Assembly (NCBI GenBank): GCA_002838945.1 | Contig: PGXB01000013.1 | Span: 1-64,000 of the forward strand | Reading direction: 5' to 3' | Origin: a candidate division Zixibacteria bacterium HGW-Zixibacteria-1 | GTDB taxonomy: Bacteria > Zixibacteria > MSB-5A5 > GN15 > PGXB01 | DNA: 64,000 bases | Shown here: positions 27,639 to 36,772 of the stretch, piece after piece | Layout of the letters: every line of letters starts with the position of its first letter | How positions within the stretch are numbered: position 1 is the first letter of the stretch | The notes under the pieces: model-generated | What the model was told of the DNA's origin: nothing | The model's input: the letters and a program-made list of their open reading frames with translations, nothing else | The model's database searches: none | Translations under genes and position numbers: made by a program

Positions 27639-27712
27639 AATGTCTCCTTTTGATTTATTTGTATAACGTAAGAAATGAGAGGGGTGATTGAGCCGATAAT
27701 GCCCGAAACCGT

Positions 27713-28630
27713 TTAAAAAATCCTTTTCAGAAACCCATCCGCTTCAATAAGTTTCTCTTCCGCTTCATCACGCGAGACAGATAATTTTTTCATCACGATG
27801 GCCGTTTTGACCGAGTCACCGGCTTCTTTGAGCAGCCGGTCCGCCTCGTCATAATCGATTCCCAGAAAATCCATCAAAATCTTGCGGGAGCGGGATTCGA
27901 GCTTTTCCGACCGGGCCTTGAGATCGACCATAAGGTTGCCATAAGTCTTGCCAAGCAGGATCATGGCGGCGGTGGTGATCATGTTGAGCGTCATCTTTTG
28001 GGCAGTTCCGGATTTCATCCGCGTCGATCCGGTAATGGCTTCGGCACCCACCGGAAGCTCAATTAAGATATCCGGCTTTATCTTCAAAATATCGGTTTTA
28101 TTGCAAACAATCAGAGCGGTGCGGCATCCTTGGGATATGGCATACTCCACTCCGGCAAGAGTGTACGGGGTTCTGACAGAAGCGGCAATGCCGATCACAA
28201 AATCAGACTTATCCAGCCTGATACGGTCGAGATCCTCCACCGCCCAGTCGGTATGATCCTCGGCGCCTTCTATGGAAAGAAGGAGCGTGTCATAACCGCC
28301 GGAGATAAGGCCGACCACCTGCGAGGGATCGGTGCCGAAAGTGGGCGGACATTCGGCGGCATCGAGCACGCCCAGCCGCCCCGATGTGCCGGCGCCGATA
28401 TATATGATTCGCCCGCCGTTCTTAAGAGCTGCCGCGGCCGTCTCGGCGGCAACGGCAATCTGCGGAAGCGTCTTCTCCACCACCTGGGCCACTTTTTTAT
28501 CTTCATTGTTGATTTTACGGACAATCTCGAGCGGCGGCAGGGTATCGATTTCAACCGTGTCGGGATTGACCTGCTCGGTTCCCAGTCGCGAGAGGATGTC
28601 GATCAAATCTTTTCTGGCATCGGAATTCAT
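27713..28630 (-). CDS. murQ: N-acetylmuramic acid 6-phosphate etherase
   Basis: MurQ removes the lactyl ether of MurNAc-6-phosphate to give GlcNAc-6-phosphate and D-lactate during cell-wall recycling. The 305-residue length is typical. The signature GAGTSGRLGVLDAAECPPTF is present, with the catalytic-type Glu, and the second acidic site lies in SIEGAEDHTD. The SIS sugar-phosphate motif GSTRMKSGTAQKM is intact, and the C-terminal helical domain is complete. No MurNAc transporter or AnmK kinase is adjacent, so the recycling pathway must be encoded elsewhere. Confidence 0.96.
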   Translation of the reverse strand: MNSDARKDLIDILSRLGTEQVNPDTVEIDTLPPLEIVRKINNEDKKVAQVVEKTLPQIAVAAETAAAALKNGGRIIYIGAGTSGRLGVLDAAECPPTFGTDPSQVVGLISGGYDTLLLSIEGAEDHTDWAVEDLDRIRLDKSDFVIGIAASVRTPYTLAGVEYAISQGCRTALIVCNKTDILKIKPDILIELPVGAEAITGSTRMKSGTAQKMTLNMITTAAMILLGKTYGNLMVDLKARSEKLESRSRKILMDFLGIDYDEADRLLKEAGDSVKTAIVMKKLSVSRDEAEEKLIEADGFLKRIF

Positions 28631-28692
28631 TTGCAGAACAATATCGCAATTCTTAATGGAGATGCAAAGATTAAAAATGAATAAACGAGAGC

Positions 28693-29448
28693 TTACTCGA
28701 GGGCGACATGAATCGAGTCATGGGGGGTGACAACAATGGCCCCGAAACGTCCGGTCAGGCGTAATTTCGAAATATTGTTGTTCAGGCCGTCCGGAATGAC
28801 CGTGGGAAGCAGGTAATCATTGGACGGTGAGCCGGAATAACTGCACACATAAACATAGTACCATCCGGTATCAAGGGCGCTGTATAGCTGAAAGGCGTCC
28901 CGGGGAATTGTAACCGAAGCGGTCCCGGTAGTGACAAAATCGGAATATCCGGCCGTTGTATAAGCCGAATCCTTGAGAACGACACTGAAAAAGTACCCGT
29001 CTCCGCCAAGCGCCAGGCTCCATATAATCGGAACCGGATCACCGCCGTTGTTGATGCGGTCATCGGGAAGTTGGATGGAGGTTATCTGGAAATTACCGGG
29101 AATGGTGAATTGTATTGCCTCGTTCAGCCAGGGGAGATCCTTGGCCCTGAGAGTATAAGTCCCTGCGGGAAGTACTGAAGCCAACTTTTCAAATGCATAT
29201 ATTTCACCAAGGCTGTCATAATCGAGCGTGTCGGTACCTATAGAGAGAATTGCCTTGGAGTAGAGACTATCGTCCTTTTCCATGTAAATAATAGTCTGGG
29301 CCGAATCGAGGTCGAGATTTTTAATCAGCCCGCCGCTGAGGAAATATTTACTGGAAGTGGCACCATCGGTGACACCGCCGTCGCATCCCATATTGGGCAC
29401 CAGCAAAAGCAGGACGATTAATATCTGAAATATACCCGTTTTATTCAT
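28693..29448 (-). CDS. Probable lipoprotein, beta-rich, unknown function
   Basis: The 251-residue protein begins with a hydrophobic signal ending in VPNMGC. This is a weak lipobox because Asn replaces the usual Leu at -3, but Gly precedes Cys. The mature part is beta-rich, with Thr, Ser and aromatic residues and no recognisable motif. It stands 62 bases upstream of murQ on the same strand, so co-transcription is possible. Confidence 0.6.
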   Translation of the reverse strand: MNKTGIFQILIVLLLLVPNMGCDGGVTDGATSSKYFLSGGLIKNLDLDSAQTIIYMEKDDSLYSKAILSIGTDTLDYDSLGEIYAFEKLASVLPAGTYTLRAKDLPWLNEAIQFTIPGNFQITSIQLPDDRINNGGDPVPIIWSLALGGDGYFFSVVLKDSAYTTAGYSDFVTTGTASVTIPRDAFQLYSALDTGWYYVYVCSYSGSPSNDYLLPTVIPDGLNNNISKLRLTGRFGAIVVTPHDSIHVALE

Positions 29449-29875
29449 ATCATTCTATACTTCGGTATTTTATGTCAATAAGTTAAGTATAATTTTCGGG
29501 CTTCAATTTAACCAGAGAAAAAGCAACAATATTCAAAATTATATAATAATAATTATCATTACAAAAAAATTTCTCTACTAAAATTGGTTCAAATATTCAC
29601 ATGTTTGCTTTGTAAGTCACAGAATAGCAATAGGTAAGATTAGCTTACAGGTCTTTTTAATTGCAAAATCCCATTTGTTTATGTAGATTAGAATTGAGGG
29701 ATTAGCCGGTTTGAAAAAATAAGCGTATAAACTGTAGAATCATGTATTTAATAATGATGCAGGACATAGGATTAATTAATTTGAATTCCCAAAAGGGGAA
29801 CAAGAGTGGTGCCGGAAATGTTATACAACTTGAGTGTAACGATTGTCCGGCCCTGCGAAGGTTTAAGGATTATTA
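29449..29875. other. AT-rich divergent intergenic region
   Basis: This 427-base region separates the lipoprotein gene (leftward) from the second ECF gene (rightward). No gene is seen. A perfect inverted repeat, GTAAG-attag-CTTAC, lies near 29635-29650. A GGAAC at 29797-29801 followed after 18 bases by GTTATAC could be an autoregulated ECF-type promoter, but the -10 part is not diagnostic. Confidence 0.45.
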
Positions 29876-30463
29876 ATGAGCAGCCGGCAATCAGAAGAAG
29901 CAAGAAACAAGGAAAGATTCGAAAAAGAGGCGTTGGTTCATATCGAATCGCTCTTTAGAACCGCCTTGCGGATGACAAAGAACGAGGGTGATGCCGACGA
30001 TCTTGTTCAGGAGACTTTCCTCAAAGCGTGGCGTTTCTGGGATAAGTTCCAGGAAGGTTCTAACTGCCGGGCGTGGTTGTTCAAGATAATGACCAATATC
30101 TTTATCAACAACTACCGCGCCAAAGCATGGACGCCACAGACGATTGACCTCGAAGATGTTGATGATGATTTCCTTTTCGGTCAATTGTCCGCGCTGGGTC
30201 CTTCCGATGATCCCGAGAAGCATTTTTTCAACAAGGTATTTGACGATGATGTTAAGAAGGCGATTGAAGAGCTTCCGGAAGACTTTCGACTGGTTGTGGT
30301 GCTTTCCTTCCTTGAAGGATTTAGTTATCAGGAGATCGCTGATATCGTTAACCTTAACATTGGCACAGTTAAATCCCGTTTACACCGGGGGCGGAAACTC
30401 CTTCAAAAGTCATTATGGGAGTATGCGGTGAAAAATGGTTTTGTTAAGGAAGCAGCTAAATGA
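29876..30463 (+). CDS. ECF-type RNA polymerase sigma factor, SigR-like
   Basis: The 195-residue sigma factor has region 2 (DADDLVQETFLKAWRFWDKF and NCRAWLFKIMTNIFINNYR) and region 4 (FSYQEIADIVNLNIGTVKSRLHRGRKLL). The NCRAWLFKI style is typical of the SigR/ECF12-type group paired with ZAS anti-sigma factors. Its stop overlaps the ATG of the anti-sigma gene by four bases. It differs clearly in sequence from the ECF factor at 25757, so the two control different responses. Confidence 0.92.
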   Translation: MSSRQSEEARNKERFEKEALVHIESLFRTALRMTKNEGDADDLVQETFLKAWRFWDKFQEGSNCRAWLFKIMTNIFINNYRAKAWTPQTIDLEDVDDDFLFGQLSALGPSDDPEKHFFNKVFDDDVKKAIEELPEDFRLVVVLSFLEGFSYQEIADIVNLNIGTVKSRLHRGRKLLQKSLWEYAVKNGFVKEAAK

Positions 30464-31239
30464 CATGTGAAGAAGCGCTCAGGTTGCTCTATGAAGTAAT
30501 TGATAAAGAAGCCAGTGACTACGATGTAAAGAGAGTCGAAGAACATCTGCATAAATGCAAGGATTGCATGTCTCGTTATCAATTCGAGGAGATGTTCAAG
30601 GCGTTTGTCTCGGAAAAGGCTTCTGCAAAATCAAAATCCGACCGGTTAAAATCAAGTATATTAAGATCCATCGAAGTATCCCACCGGCACCCGCGCCGGG
30701 CGCCGGGCGGTCATTTCCGCTTCGGGCTGGTTCTTGCCGCCGCGGCCGTGGCGCTCGTGTTTTGCGTTGTCGCGGCTTTCTCCGGGGCCAAATACTATCG
30801 GCACAAAGTCAATGTATATCCTCTTGAAAAAATACATATGGACAGTTCCGCCGGAATTATCAATGCCTCGGCATTGTCGATAGCCGATGTTGTCTCGGCC
30901 CGGAACTATCTCGCCAATGACATGCATTATAATTTCAACGGCGGATTCTCCGGTTTCAGCCTGGTCGGGGCCGGATTCAAGGATCTGTCGGGTCATCGGT
31001 TCGTCCACCTGAAGTACCTGACGGGCGATGATTATATTTCGCTCTTTATCGGGAAAGCGGGCGATGTCAATCTTCCCGACTTCGAGAAGGTTACAGGTTC
31101 CGGATTGGTATATTTCAAACATATCTGCCGGGATTGCCAGGTTATTTACTGGATAAGAAATGACACGATATCGATTGCCGTCACCGAAAACAAGAATATC
31201 GATCTGTCGGTTCTGGTACCTTATCTGGATTCCATTTAA
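30460..31239 (+). CDS. ZAS-type anti-sigma factor, possibly redox-sensing
   Basis: The 259-residue protein has a ZAS domain in its first 50 residues: Cys3 and H29-x3-C33-x2-C36 (EEHLHKCKDC). The zinc-ligand set matches RsrA-type thiol-sensing anti-sigma factors. One membrane segment (FGLVLAAAAVALVFCVVAAF, about 86-105) places a 150-residue beta-rich domain outside the cytoplasm, which soluble RsrA lacks. That domain contains a C-x2-C (HICRDCQV). Thiol sensing is inference from the ligand pattern; a bacillithiol-type deacetylase gene at 60.2 kb suggests low-molecular-weight thiol chemistry in the cell. Confidence 0.85.
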   Translation: MTCEEALRLLYEVIDKEASDYDVKRVEEHLHKCKDCMSRYQFEEMFKAFVSEKASAKSKSDRLKSSILRSIEVSHRHPRRAPGGHFRFGLVLAAAAVALVFCVVAAFSGAKYYRHKVNVYPLEKIHMDSSAGIINASALSIADVVSARNYLANDMHYNFNGGFSGFSLVGAGFKDLSGHRFVHLKYLTGDDYISLFIGKAGDVNLPDFEKVTGSGLVYFKHICRDCQVIYWIRNDTISIAVTENKNIDLSVLVPYLDSI

Positions 31240-31304
31240 TAAATAAAAATAAGTTGCCAATCATTTTCCAAATTCTTTATCTTGGAAGTGTGTAAAAGGT
31301 TATT

Positions 31305-32324
31305 ATGATTGGTAAAAAAGCATATTTATTTTTATTTATAATATTTTTTGTCTTTATTTCTTATCACCAGGTATTATCTCAGACCCGCCTGAAAGATTCA
31401 TCCGTCCATGAAATCTCCGTGGCGGTTTCGACCAATCGATTCGACGATGCCGTAACCCGGTCGCAGAGAATCATCGATAGTGAACCGGCCAACCCGGTCG
31501 GGTACTTTCTTCTCGGGGCGCTTGAGCAGACACTTTCGGAAGAGTTCCGGAGTGATGGCTATAATAAAGAAATCGACAGTCTTCTGACGCTGGCCATCGA
31601 GCGAAGCGATGAGATGAAGGATCTCGAACCGGATAATTCTGAACTGTATTTCATATCCGGGGCGTCATATGGATACCGCGCTATTCACCGCGCCTTTCAC
31701 GGTCATTGGTTTAAGGCTTTCCGCGATGGTTTGAAATGCAGTTCGCACCTCGGCCGGTCCCTGGAACTGGACAGCACCTATTATGATGCTTACTGGGGAA
31801 TGGGATCGTACCTGTACTATCGGACCATCAAAGCCAGGGATTTTCTATGGCTGCCGTTCATATCCGACCAGAGGGAAGAGGGAATGACCATGATAAAAGA
31901 GGCCATTGCCAACGGTCAGCTGGCGGGGCAGCTTGCGCGCGAATCGTTTTTGAGAATATATTGGACGGAAGAAAGATATGATGATCTGGTCAACCTGGCC
32001 GATTCGCTTTATGCGGGACTTCCCGAGGACGCCTATATTCTTATCTATTATGTCGAGGGTCTTTTGGGGCTGGATCGGCTTGACGAGGCCGAAATGAAGA
32101 TAAATGAATTGAAGACGGCGTGGAAGAACTCGCCTTATTATGATATATCGGGTGCGTTAGAAGGAGATTTCCTGGCGGCTCGACTGGCTCATAAAAGGGG
32201 CGAAACCGAAACAGCGAATAAGCTGCTTGAACAAATTCTGAGTCGGAAGGATCTTTGTGACTCCAATGCTTATTTTCGCGAGACCTATGATAAAGCCAAA
32301 GCTTTTCACAAAAAAATCAGATGA
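31305..32324 (+). CDS. Secreted TPR protein, paralogue 1
   Basis: The 339-residue protein has a strong signal peptide (AYLFLFIIFFVFISYHQVLS) and TPR-like helical repeats throughout. Its central segment, YYDAYWGMGSYLYYRTIKARDF, matches LYDLYVGLGTYHYWKSVKSG of the next gene, and REEGMTMIKEAI matches REKGIDEIETAV. The two are tandem paralogues. The stop overlaps the next ATG by four bases. Probably a periplasmic scaffold or binding protein; no catalytic residues are recognised. Confidence 0.75.
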   Translation: MIGKKAYLFLFIIFFVFISYHQVLSQTRLKDSSVHEISVAVSTNRFDDAVTRSQRIIDSEPANPVGYFLLGALEQTLSEEFRSDGYNKEIDSLLTLAIERSDEMKDLEPDNSELYFISGASYGYRAIHRAFHGHWFKAFRDGLKCSSHLGRSLELDSTYYDAYWGMGSYLYYRTIKARDFLWLPFISDQREEGMTMIKEAIANGQLAGQLARESFLRIYWTEERYDDLVNLADSLYAGLPEDAYILIYYVEGLLGLDRLDEAEMKINELKTAWKNSPYYDISGALEGDFLAARLAHKRGETETANKLLEQILSRKDLCDSNAYFRETYDKAKAFHKKIR

Positions 32325-33319
32325 ATTTTATTTTTAATTTTGCCTTTCTATTGGCCGCCGGTGTCTCATCGCTGCAGTCTCCCGAAAAAATCGAATTAAT
32401 CTTAAGAAGCCAGGAAGCTGTTTTCAACTGCCGGTGGGCGGCGGCCGACAGCATTATCACCGAATTATCCCGCCTTGATGCGGCTGATCCGGCCGGATTG
32501 CTTTTTCGTGCGGCCGCATTGCAGGTCGAGATGACCGACAGGGAAGAGAATCTCTACGGTAATCGATTTCTCGCTTTGTGTGACAGCGTCAAAAGTCTGG
32601 CGGAAGAAAAGCTGACAAATTGCAGCTCCCGCGATTCGGCGCTGTGTTATTTATATATCGGCCACCAGGACGCCTACCACTCATTATGGGAGTCGCGTTT
32701 CCGGTCCAATTTCTCCGCCGTCAAGCTCGGTATGAAGGCCAAAGGCGCCTACCAAAATGGGCTTAAGGCTGATTCCACCCTTTATGATTTGTATGTCGGT
32801 CTGGGGACCTATCATTATTGGAAGTCGGTGAAATCGGGTATCCTGCGGTCGGCGGGATTGTTCAAAGACGAGCGGGAGAAGGGCATAGATGAAATAGAAA
32901 CGGCGGTCGATTCCTCGCTTTTTTCCAAAGACGCCGCCCGGTCGGCCCTTATATGGATTATGATCGATCGCAAGGATTATGATTCGGCGCTCGCTCTGGC
33001 GCAGTCGCTGTATAAAAAATACCCGGAAGGCAAAACTTTTCTCTGGCCTCAGGCTGAAGCCTTTATCGAGTCGGGGCGCTTTGAAGAGGCCGCACAGGTT
33101 TATTCGCGTCTTCGCTTGTCCCTGCTGGAAGAACCCGGCAATTACTATAACCTGATCGAATGTTCTTACCAGCTTCACAAGGCGCTGACTGAAATCGGCG
33201 ACAAAGACAATATGAAAAATATCATAAACGATATTCGGGCGAATTATGAAAACATCCCCAGGGAAACCAAAAGAGTGCAAAAGCAAAAACTTGGTTATTT
33301 GCTGAAACAGGAAGATTAA
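32321..33319 (+). CDS. Secreted TPR protein, paralogue 2
   Basis: The 332-residue protein has a short hydrophobic leader (FIFNFAFLLAAGVSS) and TPR-like helices such as DYDSALALAQSLYKKYPEGKT and RFEEAAQVYSRLRL. It is the tandem paralogue of the preceding gene, coupled through an ATGA overlap. selD begins 42 bases after its stop, so all three may share a transcript. Function unknown. Confidence 0.75.
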   Translation: MNFIFNFAFLLAAGVSSLQSPEKIELILRSQEAVFNCRWAAADSIITELSRLDAADPAGLLFRAAALQVEMTDREENLYGNRFLALCDSVKSLAEEKLTNCSSRDSALCYLYIGHQDAYHSLWESRFRSNFSAVKLGMKAKGAYQNGLKADSTLYDLYVGLGTYHYWKSVKSGILRSAGLFKDEREKGIDEIETAVDSSLFSKDAARSALIWIMIDRKDYDSALALAQSLYKKYPEGKTFLWPQAEAFIESGRFEEAAQVYSRLRLSLLEEPGNYYNLIECSYQLHKALTEIGDKDNMKNIINDIRANYENIPRETKRVQKQKLGYLLKQED

Positions 33320-33361
33320 TGTTTTGCTTCCCTGATTGAATTGTATAATTGGCATTGAATT

Positions 33362-34414
33362 ATGAATGATAAGCGTAAAGAAACGGAAATAAAGCTGACG
33401 GCTGAAGTTTCCTGTGCCGGCTGAGCCTCGAAACTGGGGCCAAAGTTTTTGGCCGAAGTTTTGATGGAATTGCCGGTGGAAACGAACCCCAATCTGCTGG
33501 TTGGTTTCAACAAGGCGGATGATGCCGGTATTTATAAGATTAATGACCGGCAGGCACTGGTCCAGACGGTCGATTTTTTCCCGCCGATTGTCGATGATCC
33601 GTATGCCTTCGGACAAATTGCCGCCGCCAATGCTCTGTCGGATATTTATGCCATGGGTGGGACACCGCTGACGGCCCTGAATATTGTCGGTTTTCCGGCC
33701 GGGATGGATCCAAAAATTCTGACCGAGATTCTTCGCGGCGGCTCGGACAAAATTCATGAAGCCGGGGCCGCCGTGGTCGGCGGACATTCCATCAAAGATA
33801 AGGAACTTAAGTACGGGGTGGCCTGTACCGGAATTATCGACATCGATAAAATTATTAAAAATGACGGGGCCAAGCCGGGCGACATTTTATTTCTGACCAA
33901 ACCTCTTGGAACCGGAATCATTGCCACCGCCATCAAGCAGAACCGCGCCTCGCCGCTCGATATCAGCACCGTTACCGCCCAAATGGCCCAATTAAACAAA
34001 CCGGCGGCCGAGCTGATGGTGAAACACCAAGCGCATGCCGCCACCGATATTACCGGCTTCGGGCTACTTGGCCATGCTTTCGAGATGGCCGATGCTTCCG
34101 GGGTCACGATCGAATTCGACTATTCCTGTCTGCCGCTGCTTCCGAATGCCGTCGCTTTTGCCCGCGCCGGGGCCCTGACCGGCGGAGCCTCCGCCAACCG
34201 AGATTATCTGAGCGATAAGGCGAAAATCAGCGCAGCATTGAAAATGGAAGAAACCGATATATTATTCGACGCCCAGACATCCGGCGGGCTCCTGATTGCT
34301 TTCGCCGAAAGCCCGGCGGCTGCTTTTAAAGATGAGGCTGTTAAGGCCGGCATTGAGGTATGGCAAATCGGCCGCGTCGTCGAAAAAGCGGACCCGGCCA
34401 TATTAGTGAAGTAA
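33362..34414 (+). CDS. selD: Selenide, water dikinase (selenophosphate synthase), itself a selenoprotein
   Basis: SelD makes selenophosphate from selenide and ATP for selenocysteine synthesis. From ATG 33362 the frame reads MNDKRKETEIKLTAEVSCAG, then UGA at codon 21 (33422-33424), then ASKLGPKFLAEVLMELP and on without interruption to 34414. The UGA sits exactly where SelD carries its catalytic Cys or Sec (AG-U-ASKLGP). The downstream Lys is kept, as are the ATP-grip-like segments NALSDIYAMGG, VGGHSIKD and DITGFGLLGHA. A bSECIS-type hairpin follows the UGA. The full product is 350 residues, normal for SelD. A conventional caller would start at the TTG at 33449 and lose the active site. No strong ribosome binding site is seen at 33362. 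Confidence 0.93.
33429..33463 (+). promoter_or_regulatory. bSECIS hairpin directing selenocysteine insertion in selD
   Basis: Four bases after the in-frame UGA, CGAAACT pairs with AGTTTTG (one G-U). After a GG/GA internal mismatch, GGCCAAA pairs perfectly with TTTGGCC. The apical loop is GUU, starting with the G expected for SelB recognition, about 20 bases downstream of the UGA. That is within the normal bacterial SECIS distance. Confidence 0.88.
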
Positions 34415-34460
34415 TCTTACAACTTGCCAATAAATTTTAGATCGTTATCTTCTATGGTTA

Positions 34461-36551
34461 ATGGCCGTATCGATTCAACATAACGATAAATATCGCATAG
34501 CTGTCTGGCTGTTTGTTGCAGTCGTAAGCATTATCGGCCTGTACCTTTGGGTTGACGATCTTGATGCCGACCCGCCGATGTATTTCGACGGCCAAAGCCA
34601 GTCGCTCTCTACCGATCCGCATCATTATTCATATTTCGCCAGAAACAAGATTCTTTTCGATAAATGGGAGCTGTTCGACACCGGCCAATGGCGGGTTTTC
34701 GAGGTTACCCTGATTTCGGCCTTCAGTTATATTCTCTTTTCATTTTTCGGTATCAGCCGCACAATCGCCAATATACCGGGTCTGTTTTCCATCCTGGCCG
34801 CAATCTTTATCTTTCTGGCCGCCCTCCGGAAATATCTCAAACCGTGGGCATTGGCGGTCATTCTGATATTGCTCTTATTCAATAAGGTACTTTTTGTTTA
34901 CGGGCGGCTGCCATATACCGAAAACGGCATGATCCTGATATTGGCCCTGTTGTATTATGTCTTTGTTCATTACCGGGACCAGTCATGGGGCATTCTCTCG
35001 ATGGGCGTTTTAATCGCTTTAGCGGCTTTTGCCGGGAAAATTTTCGGCATCATCATCGCCGTACCGGTCATTATCTGCCTCTGGATCGAAAATAAACCGG
35101 ATCGCATTAAAAATATCGCCGGCTTGTCGCTGTCATCGCTGGCCGTGGCCATTCTCTGGATATTGATATTCTATGGCGGCAATCTGGGGCATTTCTATGA
35201 CTATTACCGGTCCCAGACCGTCGGGCTGTACGGCTTCCCGGATGCTTTCAAATCGCCGGTCACTTTTTTCGAGAAACTGATAAATTTCGGCAACGATTCC
35301 CGTTTCTTTTTCCATGCGCCGGTCGTCGGACTGGCCGGCTTTGTAGCGCTGGCAAGTTCGATCGTCTTCTTGACAAAGAATAAAATGAAAGAAAACATGC
35401 CTCTGTTGTTTTTGATAATCTGGTTTACAGCCGGACTGCTGTTCTTTATGCCCGAAAATTACCGCCCGCTAAGATATATATATATGCTTTACCTGCCGTT
35501 GGCTGGGATGTTCGGCCTGCTGTTGTCTTCTTCGTTTCAAAATGAATATGGTACTAATAATAAAAAGAACTATTTCCGGTATGTGTTGATGTTTTTCCTG
35601 ATTTGGATACTGCTGGAACAACTGGCTTTCAACATTTTCTATATCGGGCTTTATGGCACCATGTCCGATCCAATGGTTATTTACTCATTACCGCCGGCCG
35701 TTTTGATCACCTACCTTGTATTCAGGTTCGATTTACTGAGAATCGTCAGAAGCAGGCTGTTTATTGGGATTATCGCGGTTGTCTCGGTGCTGGCGGTCTT
35801 TATTAATTTCGGTCTGCCGTATCGTGATTGGCAGCAGCAAAAATCTTTCAATATCAAAGAGGCCGGGGAGGATCTCGCGCAGATTTTGGGCGAGAATGCG
35901 GTTATCTGCGGCCCGATGGCGCCGTCCCTGCTGCTTGAGAACAATCTCAAGGGTTCCATCTATGCGGTTGGTGTCTCGGATCAGGATCCGCGCTTTTTCC
36001 GAAAGAACCCAATCACGCATTTTGCCATTGATGCCGATGCCTCAGGAATGATTCTTGATAAATATGAGGAGCTGACTTCAGCCATCACGACCGCATTGTA
36101 CTGGATTCGAGACGGCAAAATCGTGATAGTCAACATCAGTCACCTTACCGGCAACAAAGAGGCGGCTCGATATCAGCCGACCGATTATGAAATCGCGCGA
36201 ATCTTTATGCAGGATAAGGTTTATGACAGCGCCCTATACTATATGGAGCGTTTCACGGCCAAATATCCGGGCAACAAATCGGCGCTTAAGTCTTTGGGTG
36301 ATCTATATCCGCTTAATGGCCGCCCCGACAAGGCCATGGCGCTGCTTCAGAGGGCGGACTCGCTGTATCCGCGTGACTTTTCGGTCAAATTTGCGCTGGC
36401 CATGTATTATCAGAGACGATTCGTGGCTTCCGGTGATGACAGGTTCCGTCATTTGGCGCGCCAGACATATGAGCAAGTCGTCGCTATGAATCCTTATCAG
36501 GCCGATGAGGTGACCGAAATTACCCGCTGGATCGCCAGTTTGAAGCAATAA
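34461..36551 (+). CDS. GT39-like membrane glycosyltransferase with C-terminal TPR
   Basis: The 696-residue polytopic membrane protein resembles the ArnT/PMT glycosyltransferase group. The first periplasmic loop has the acidic pair DDLDADPP and STDPHHYSYFARN after TM1. About ten to twelve hydrophobic segments follow. A soluble tail from about 560 to the end has TPR-like repeats (YDSALYYMERFTAKYPGNKS, RPDKAMALLQRADSLYPRD). Such enzymes move a sugar from polyprenyl-phosphate to lipid, protein or glycan in the periplasm. The acceptor is unknown. It follows selD by 46 bases but has no functional link to it. Confidence 0.75.
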   Translation: MAVSIQHNDKYRIAVWLFVAVVSIIGLYLWVDDLDADPPMYFDGQSQSLSTDPHHYSYFARNKILFDKWELFDTGQWRVFEVTLISAFSYILFSFFGISRTIANIPGLFSILAAIFIFLAALRKYLKPWALAVILILLLFNKVLFVYGRLPYTENGMILILALLYYVFVHYRDQSWGILSMGVLIALAAFAGKIFGIIIAVPVIICLWIENKPDRIKNIAGLSLSSLAVAILWILIFYGGNLGHFYDYYRSQTVGLYGFPDAFKSPVTFFEKLINFGNDSRFFFHAPVVGLAGFVALASSIVFLTKNKMKENMPLLFLIIWFTAGLLFFMPENYRPLRYIYMLYLPLAGMFGLLLSSSFQNEYGTNNKKNYFRYVLMFFLIWILLEQLAFNIFYIGLYGTMSDPMVIYSLPPAVLITYLVFRFDLLRIVRSRLFIGIIAVVSVLAVFINFGLPYRDWQQQKSFNIKEAGEDLAQILGENAVICGPMAPSLLLENNLKGSIYAVGVSDQDPRFFRKNPITHFAIDADASGMILDKYEELTSAITTALYWIRDGKIVIVNISHLTGNKEAARYQPTDYEIARIFMQDKVYDSALYYMERFTAKYPGNKSALKSLGDLYPLNGRPDKAMALLQRADSLYPRDFSVKFALAMYYQRRFVASGDDRFRHLARQTYEQVVAMNPYQADEVTEITRWIASLKQ

Positions 36552-36723
36552 ATTATCATTACCGATTCATAGTACAAATTTAATAAAAATTTTACATTTA
36601 AATTAAACCTTTTGGCTGCGTAAATTGTTTAAAGCAACAGAGGGTCAAATAAGTGCCCCGCGGATTTGGCTGACCGGACTTTCAGGGCTTCCTCGGCCGG
36701 TAACCCGCCAAAAAATGTTTTTG

Positions 36724-36753
36724 TTGACATTGATTTTATAAAAAAGGTATTCT
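36724..36753 (+). promoter_or_regulatory. Possible sigma-70 promoter before the 82-residue gene
   Basis: TTGACA (36724-36729) is followed by an 18-base AT-rich spacer and TATTCT (36748-36753). Transcription would start only about a dozen bases before the ATG, almost at the ribosome binding site, which weakens the call. Confidence 0.35.
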
Positions 36754-36772
36754 CGATTAGAGGTAATCTATT

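Noticed and set aside
33422-33424. Frameshift or nonsense mutation in selD
   Set aside because: The UGA falls exactly at the active-site position, both sides are in the same frame and a SECIS-like hairpin follows, so a pseudogene is unlikely.
32684-33787. A 367-codon minus-strand frame across the end of a TPR gene and the start of selD
   Set aside because: It would oppose two better genes. The selD reading with UGA as Sec explains why the plus strand seems interrupted there.
36652-36702. A GTG-started stretch with an in-frame UGA, tested as a second selenoprotein
   Set aside because: It meets a TAA ten codons later, and no hairpin of bSECIS type follows.
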